Shown here: positions 59,879-64,000 of the stretch, one piece after another
How the letters are laid out: every line of letters starts with the position of its first letter
Position numbering within the stretch: the first letter of the stretch is position 1
Source: Paenibacillus sp. FSL R5-0517
GTDB lineage: Bacteria > Bacillota > Bacilli > Paenibacillales > Paenibacillaceae
NCBI RefSeq assembly: GCF_037974355.1
Contig: NZ_CP150235.1
Span: 6,510,001-6,574,000, forward strand
DNA: 64,000 nt
Direction: 5' to 3'
Notes under the pieces: model-generated
Seen by the model: only the letters and a program-made list of their open reading frames with translations
The model's database searches: none
Told to the model about the DNA's origin: nothing
Program-made: the position numbers and the translations under genes

Positions 59879-60514
59879 TTAGTCTTGGTCGTCAAAATCC
59901 TGGTCGAACGATAACACTTTACCCGTGTTGGCATCGATATCTACATCTGCTTCACCTTGAGCGGTTCTCAGTTCGATCTCATACACATAGCGTCCATCAT
60001 CATGATCCAGCTCGACTTTGGTTACTTTACCACCCGTAACTTGTTTCAACGCAATGTTTGAAGCTTGGGATGCCGTCAATTTGACCTGCTTGGAGGCAGA
60101 GCTGTTGGATGTATTGCCTGTAACAGAGCCTTGATAGTCATCGTCATCATCGTAGTCTTCATCATCCACGACCGCCAGGATCTTGCCGGTATAAGCATCC
60201 AGACGAACGACAACATCATTTTTGCCTTTTCTGTCGATCTCAACTTCATAGAACGTTTGGCCGTTTCTGCGCTCCAGATCCACGTCATCCACTTTCCCAT
60301 CGGCTGCTTTTAGCGCCAACGCTTTTGCTTGGGATGCATTCAGCATTTTGCCTGTGCTGTTCTGATTCTGTGTTACGGATTGTGTCGTTGATGTTGGTGT
60401 AGTTTGCACCGGTTGTCCGTTCACATTCCCGCTAGCCGCTACTGCCGATCCTCCGAGCAGCACCGCTGCTGACAAGCTACCAATCCAAAGTTTATGTTTG
60501 TTCATCATCATCAT
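59879..60514 (-). CDS. Secreted/anchored protein with two PepSY domains
   Basis: 211 residues. Signal peptide (KLWIGSLSAAVLLGGSAVAASG), a Thr/Gln-rich linker, then two PepSY repeats: ASQAKALALKAADGKVDDVDLERRNGQTFYEVEIDRKGKNDVVVRLDAYTGKILAVVDDE and TASQASNIALKQVTGGKVTKVELDHDDGRYVYEIELRTAQGEADVDIDANTGKVLSF, joined by a poly-Asp stretch. PepSY domains inhibit peptidases or sense ligands at the cell surface. It lies in a row with a second PepSY gene and a two-component system, so it is a likely target or partner of that system. Confidence 0.88.
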   Translation of the reverse strand: MMMMNKHKLWIGSLSAAVLLGGSAVAASGNVNGQPVQTTPTSTTQSVTQNQNSTGKMLNASQAKALALKAADGKVDDVDLERRNGQTFYEVEIDRKGKNDVVVRLDAYTGKILAVVDDEDYDDDDDYQGSVTGNTSNSSASKQVKLTASQASNIALKQVTGGKVTKVELDHDDGRYVYEIELRTAQGEADVDIDANTGKVLSFDQDFDDQD

Positions 60515-60680
60515 TCATCTCCTCGTATGTTGTTTCGTTCTCGTCTACATTCATAGAATAACCTGCAGGAATGAGAGATCAGCGAGAGTTAGATTAGAAT
60601 TTGATGAGAAAATGAGGAGATTGCTCATTTAACCGGTGTTCATGATGTATGTATTCAACAACGCGCATTCGAAACAAATT

Positions 60681-60714
60681 AAAAAAGATGACTCCACATG
60701 AGGAATCATCTTTC
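60681..60714 (-). terminator. Terminator of the second PepSY gene
   Basis: Stem AAAGATGATTCC / GGAGTCATCTTT with one wobble, followed by TTTT on the minus strand. Confidence 0.75.
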
Positions 60715-60755
60715 CAACGAGTTAACGTTATATTTAATCTGTCCCTTGCAAAAGG

Positions 60756-61556
60756 TTAATCATCGTCCTCATCCCAGGTTACGGAACGAATGGCTCCCGA
60801 GATGGCATTCACCTGCACAATAGCCTCCCGGCCATCCTCCAGATCAATTTCCACCAGATAATACGGATTCCCGCTGTTGGTACCACGCAGTTCGATGTCA
60901 TCCACTTCCCCCGGAACCTCCGCAAGTGCCTTCTGCTTGGCTTGTTTCTCGCTCAGAAACTGGGGCTTGGGATCATCCTTGGTTGGTTCAGTTGTTGGGG
61001 CTGCTATTGTTTTGGAAGATATCGTCTCTCCCGTATATGGATCAATCGTGAGTTCTTCACGGCTGTTATCCTTCGCCTTCACTATCGCAGTGTATACCGG
61101 ACTGCCTAGTTGCTCCACAAGTTCAAGTGAGACCAATTGGTTATCTGTTTGTTGTTTTAACAACGCCGTCTTGATCTGCTCGCGGCTCCATAACGTCTTC
61201 TCTTCCGCTTGCGGGTTCGACTCCAGCCGTTTGATGGAATTCACGGTAGCCGTAACGGCATCCACCTGAACGTCATATAATCCGGTCTCCGAACGGAGCT
61301 GCATAATATACGTCCCGTCCTTCAACGTGGAATTCACAATCTCGCCCGGATATTGATCCAGTACGGATTGGGCTGCCGCATCTGCCGTAAGTACCGCTCC
61401 AGTCGATTGCCAAGGCTTCCACCAAGCAACTGCTGCCACAATCAGCACAATGAGAAGCCCTGAACCCCACCAGAGTGATCTGCGCGATTTCGCCCATCCA
61501 CTGTTCCCCTGTTCATGCCGCTTCATTTCCGGTGGCCGCTGCTCATGCTCTGTCAT
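60756..61556 (-). CDS. Membrane-anchored PepSY domain protein
   Basis: 266 residues. A cytosolic basic N terminus (HEQGNSGWAKSRRS) leads to one transmembrane helix (LWWGSGLLIVLIVAAVAWW); the rest is extracellular. Three PepSY-like repeats: TADAAAQSVLDQYPGEIVNSTLKDGTYIMQLRSETGLYDVQVDAVTATVNSI, REQIKTALLKQQTDNQLVSLELVEQLGSPVYTAIVKAKDNSREELTIDPYTGETI, and LSEKQAKQKALAEVPGEVDDIELRGTNSGNPYYLVEIDLEDGREAIVQVNAISGAI. ATG at 61554-61556 has GGGGGG 7 bases upstream. It lies directly downstream of the sensor kinase gene. Confidence 0.87.
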   Translation of the reverse strand: MTEHEQRPPEMKRHEQGNSGWAKSRRSLWWGSGLLIVLIVAAVAWWKPWQSTGAVLTADAAAQSVLDQYPGEIVNSTLKDGTYIMQLRSETGLYDVQVDAVTATVNSIKRLESNPQAEEKTLWSREQIKTALLKQQTDNQLVSLELVEQLGSPVYTAIVKAKDNSREELTIDPYTGETISSKTIAAPTTEPTKDDPKPQFLSEKQAKQKALAEVPGEVDDIELRGTNSGNPYYLVEIDLEDGREAIVQVNAISGAIRSVTWDEDDD

Positions 61557-61601
61557 CACGTATCCCCCCTATAGCTCTCCCCATAGCCCAAGTTCAAATG
61601 C

Positions 61602-61630
61602 TATATATTCGGTCTGAGTTTAGTTTCCAA
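61602..61630 (-). promoter_or_regulatory. Promoter of the membrane PepSY gene
   Basis: TTGGAA (61625-61630), 17-base spacer, TATATA (61602-61607) on the minus strand, about 45 bases before the start codon. Confidence 0.5.
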
Positions 61631-61686
61631 TGGCTACTACATAAAATGAACTATTCTTTTACACAGCGCGGAGAGGACAGTAAAAA

Positions 61687-61798
61687 CCTGAAAAAGCGAA
61701 GCGTTCGCCTTTATCCCCGGATTTTCCCCTTTGAGCAAAAGAGAATCCAAAAAAATCTGGGGATAACAGCGATTGGAAGGTTGTTCTGTCATCGTAGT
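61687..61798 (-). repeat. Dispersed hairpin repeat, copy between kinase and PepSY genes
   Basis: On the minus strand reads ATGACAGAACAACCTTCC, TTATCCCCAGATTTT, then AAAATCCGGGGATAA, followed by GCGAACGCTTCGC. It is the most complete copy, with 15-base arms matching apart from one position. Confidence 0.8.
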
Positions 61799-61856
61799 GT
61801 CAGTGTGAACAATCTTTAGTTCAGTTTATATAGTATATAAGAGAAGAATGAGAATT

Positions 61857-63233
61857 TCATGAGAGCGGCCCGTTCTGAACCGATAAAGGCAAAATAATTG
61901 AAGCTTCGGTGCCTTCACCCTCGGTACTGCTCAATTCAATCCGGGCTCCCACTGCACCTGCCAGTTCTTTGGCTAGCGATAATCCCAGACCCGAACCGCT
62001 TGCACCCAGGCTGCGTGTTCTGGCCGGATCAACCCGGTAGAATCGGTCAAATACCTTCTCCAGCTCGTCCTCCCGCATACCAATCCCGGTATCCACGATT
62101 CGAATTTGGCACTCCTGCCCCTTGGCTTCAAGCCTGACTTCAATGGAATCTTCACTATACTTCCGGGCATTATCTAGCAAAATAAACAACAGTTGCTTCA
62201 GCTTGCTCTCATCGCTGATTGCCCAGATTGGACCTGGATCGACACAACGGACTTCCCGGTGGTAGGCTTCGCGAAAAGCTCGTGTAGAATCCATCGCAAG
62301 TCTCGTGATATCCACTCGCTCCAGTTGCACATTCCACTGCTCCGGCTGCTTCGCAAGCAGTAACAGTTGCTCGGTCATCTCCCGCATGCGAACCGATTCG
62401 GACAGGATCGCTTCTACAGCTTCATCGAATACTTCAGGTCGCTCTTTTCCTCGCCGCTGAAGCAGACTGGCATAGCTCTCAATAATGGTCAGCGGCGTTT
62501 TGAGTTCATGAGATGCATCCGATACGAATCGCTCCTGCCGATCGAAGTTGGATTCGAGCAGGTCCATCATCCGGTTGAACGTCTGTCCCATCGTTTTCAA
62601 TTCATCCTTCGATCCTTCCTCCAGAGGAAGACGTTTGAATTGTCCGCTGGACTGAATGTCACTCATCGTGCGTGTCATCTGCTGAATCGGTCTGGTCATC
62701 CGGTTCGCGAGGATTCGGCTGGAGATAATGGCCGGAATCAGGGCAATAATCGTGACAGCCACCAGCACGGTACGCAGTACAGACAGACGATTCTCCGTCT
62801 CTGCAATGCTCTCGGTGACCTGTACATTCACCACCTCACCATCAGGCCAGATGACCGGAACGGAAACCCACACATAACCAACCTGTTCCACTTGGGTATA
62901 CTCCGATTTCTTCTCACTTTCATACTTATAGGGCAGCTTGCTCAGCTGCTCGGAAGCTGATGTTGTCGTCACCGGAGAACTGGTGCCGTCTTCATTAACG
63001 ATCCGAAGCATGCCGTTCACAGGCGCGTAGGCCCGCAGCAAGTCGTCCGGCGGAATAGAGCCGGCAGACTGACGCACTCCTTTGACAATAGACTCTGCTT
63101 CCGCTTCCACCCGATTAACCTCGTTATCAATCGACATTCGTTCAAACACGATATAGACCGACAGGTTCACCGCGATTAACAGCACAGCAAATAATACAGA
63201 CGAATATCCGTAGATTTTACTGCGCAGGCTCAT
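61857..63233 (-). CDS. Sensor histidine kinase, HAMP/HisKA/HATPase
   Basis: 458 residues. TM1 (IYGYSSVLFAVLLIAVNLSVYIVF), an extracellular domain of about 125 residues, TM2 (VLVAVTIIALIPAIISSRILA), HAMP, H-box DASHELKTPLTIIESY, N box ILLDNARKYS, G1 VDTGIGM, G2 GASGSGLGLSLAKELA. It overlaps the response regulator gene by 4 bases. Neighbouring PepSY proteins suggest envelope or peptide stress as signal, an inference from context. Confidence 0.92.
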   Translation of the reverse strand: MSLRSKIYGYSSVLFAVLLIAVNLSVYIVFERMSIDNEVNRVEAEAESIVKGVRQSAGSIPPDDLLRAYAPVNGMLRIVNEDGTSSPVTTTSASEQLSKLPYKYESEKKSEYTQVEQVGYVWVSVPVIWPDGEVVNVQVTESIAETENRLSVLRTVLVAVTIIALIPAIISSRILANRMTRPIQQMTRTMSDIQSSGQFKRLPLEEGSKDELKTMGQTFNRMMDLLESNFDRQERFVSDASHELKTPLTIIESYASLLQRRGKERPEVFDEAVEAILSESVRMREMTEQLLLLAKQPEQWNVQLERVDITRLAMDSTRAFREAYHREVRCVDPGPIWAISDESKLKQLLFILLDNARKYSEDSIEVRLEAKGQECQIRIVDTGIGMREDELEKVFDRFYRVDPARTRSLGASGSGLGLSLAKELAGAVGARIELSSTEGEGTEASIILPLSVQNGPLS

Positions 63234-63985
63234 GACTGTTCCTTCAGGACGTAACCTACGCCCCGTACCGTATGTATTAAGGGCGGTGTGAATCCGTTAT
63301 CCACCTTTTTGCGCACATAACGGATGTACACATCCACCACATTGGTGTCTCCATAATAATCGTATCCCCACACAGCCTGCACAATCTGATCACGACTGAG
63401 CACCTGACGTTGATTCTGCAGCAGATACACGAGCAAGTCGAACTCACGTGGAGTAAGCTCAATGGCCACACCATCTCGGGATACCTCTCGCGTTCCTTCA
63501 TTCAGTTTCAACCCGGCAGCCGTCAACCAGCCTGCATCAGCTTCAAGCTTATGTCCAGGCGAGTCATTGCCTGTATCAGCAGGTGTAGATGAAGAAGCGG
63601 AAGAAACAACCGATGCCACTGCACCAAGACGCAATGCGGCCCGAACTCTGGCAAGCAGCTCTTCAATCTGGAACGGCTTGGTGATGTAGTCATTGGCTCC
63701 GAGATCCAGGCCAGATACCTTATCTTCCACGGAATCTTTGGCGGTGAGCATAATAATCGGAACTGTAGCATCTTTGGCCCGAATTCTGCGCAACACTTCA
63801 ATTCCACTCAGGCCAGGCAGCATCACATCAAGCAGAATCAGATCCCACTGACCTTCCCCATATTTCTCCAGTCCTTCTGTTCCACTCCCCGCCTTGCCTA
63901 CCTGATATCCCTCATACTGTAACTCGAGTTCAAGCAGACGTGCTATTTTGGGCTCATCTTCTATGACCAGCACGGCTTCGTTCAT
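63230..63985 (-). CDS. OmpR-family response regulator with a long linker
   Basis: 251 residues. Receiver: VLVIEDEPKIARLLELEL, phospho-acceptor Asp in LILLDVMLPGLSG, Lys in YITKPFQ. A Ser/Thr/Pro-rich linker (SVVSSASSSTPADTGNDSPGHK) of unusual length leads to the winged-helix effector (LTPREFDLLVYLLQNQRQVLSRDQIVQAVWGYDYYGDTNVVDVYIRYVRKKV). First gene of the operon within the window, with GGGGGAG upstream; the promoter lies beyond the right edge. Confidence 0.93.
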   Translation of the reverse strand: MNEAVLVIEDEPKIARLLELELQYEGYQVGKAGSGTEGLEKYGEGQWDLILLDVMLPGLSGIEVLRRIRAKDATVPIIMLTAKDSVEDKVSGLDLGANDYITKPFQIEELLARVRAALRLGAVASVVSSASSSTPADTGNDSPGHKLEADAGWLTAAGLKLNEGTREVSRDGVAIELTPREFDLLVYLLQNQRQVLSRDQIVQAVWGYDYYGDTNVVDVYIRYVRKKVDNGFTPPLIHTVRGVGYVLKEQS

Positions 63986-64000
63986 GCAGCGCTCCCCCTC

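Overview
The window reads as a chromosomal segment of a Paenibacillus-type Gram-positive soil bacterium. Supporting signs are strong AGGAGG-type ribosome binding sites, sigma-A promoters with 17-base spacers, lipobox-bearing binding proteins, YesM/YesN-type sensor/regulator pairs beside sugar ABC transporters, and many plant-polysaccharide enzymes. Genus is inferred from gene content and style; no rRNA, tRNA or phage genes and no CRISPR array were seen. Nearly all genes lie on the minus strand; plus-strand genes are UPF0303, the tetR/oxidoreductase pair, the epimerase-GH130-LacI operon and the leucine dehydrogenase-like gene.

Layout. 1-2.0 kb: start of an amino-acid-type ABC transporter (binding protein, permease cut by the window edge) and a decayed Rpn nuclease fragment. 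2.1-3.7 kb: tRNA hydroxylase trhO with a cysteine-rich, SufR-like regulator. 3.9-7.3 kb: OmpR-type two-component system with a beta-propeller lipoprotein. 7.5-11 kb: an intact Rpn nuclease, an AraC regulator and a MATE exporter. 11.2-17.0 kb: YesMN-type two-component system and sugar ABC transporter with cre-like sites. 17.3-20.3 kb: a second sugar ABC transporter. 20.5-32 kb: lspA, UPF0303, a PadR/membrane protein pair, nucleoside hydrolase, a DUF350 / glutathionylspermidine-synthase-like / lipoprotein cluster, an ABC-F ATPase preceded by a small ORF and a terminator, and a glycosyltransferase/kinase operon. 32-33.4 kb: TetR regulator and flavin oxidoreductase with matching operators. 33.9-39.2 kb: nikABCDE-like metal importer behind a perfect Fur-type box. 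39.5-50.1 kb: a divergently transcribed beta-mannan utilisation locus. 50.1-59.5 kb: membrane proteins, pectate lyase, a dehydrogenase with a large insertion, an ABC exporter and a GH43/ricin galactanase-like enzyme. 59.9-64 kb: two PepSY proteins beside an OmpR-type two-component system.

The best-integrated system is the mannan locus. An ABC importer (44-46 kb) would bring in manno-oligosaccharides. A CE7-type esterase would remove acetyl groups, and a GH113 mannanase and a GH130_2-type phosphorylase would shorten the chains. An AGE-family epimerase would convert mannobiose to mannosylglucose for a GH130_1-type phosphorylase. A LacI regulator, apparently started from CTG, closes the plus-strand operon. 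The divergent promoter region carries palindromes that fit LacI and CcpA control.

Two dispersed intergenic repeat families occur. One is a hairpin element of about 105 bp with four copies, two of them between genes of the mannan operon. The other is a cluster of about 21-bp units arranged two forward then two inverted, present twice. Where a Shine-Dalgarno sequence clearly selected a start, that start was used; many chosen starts lie downstream of the longest possible reading frame.
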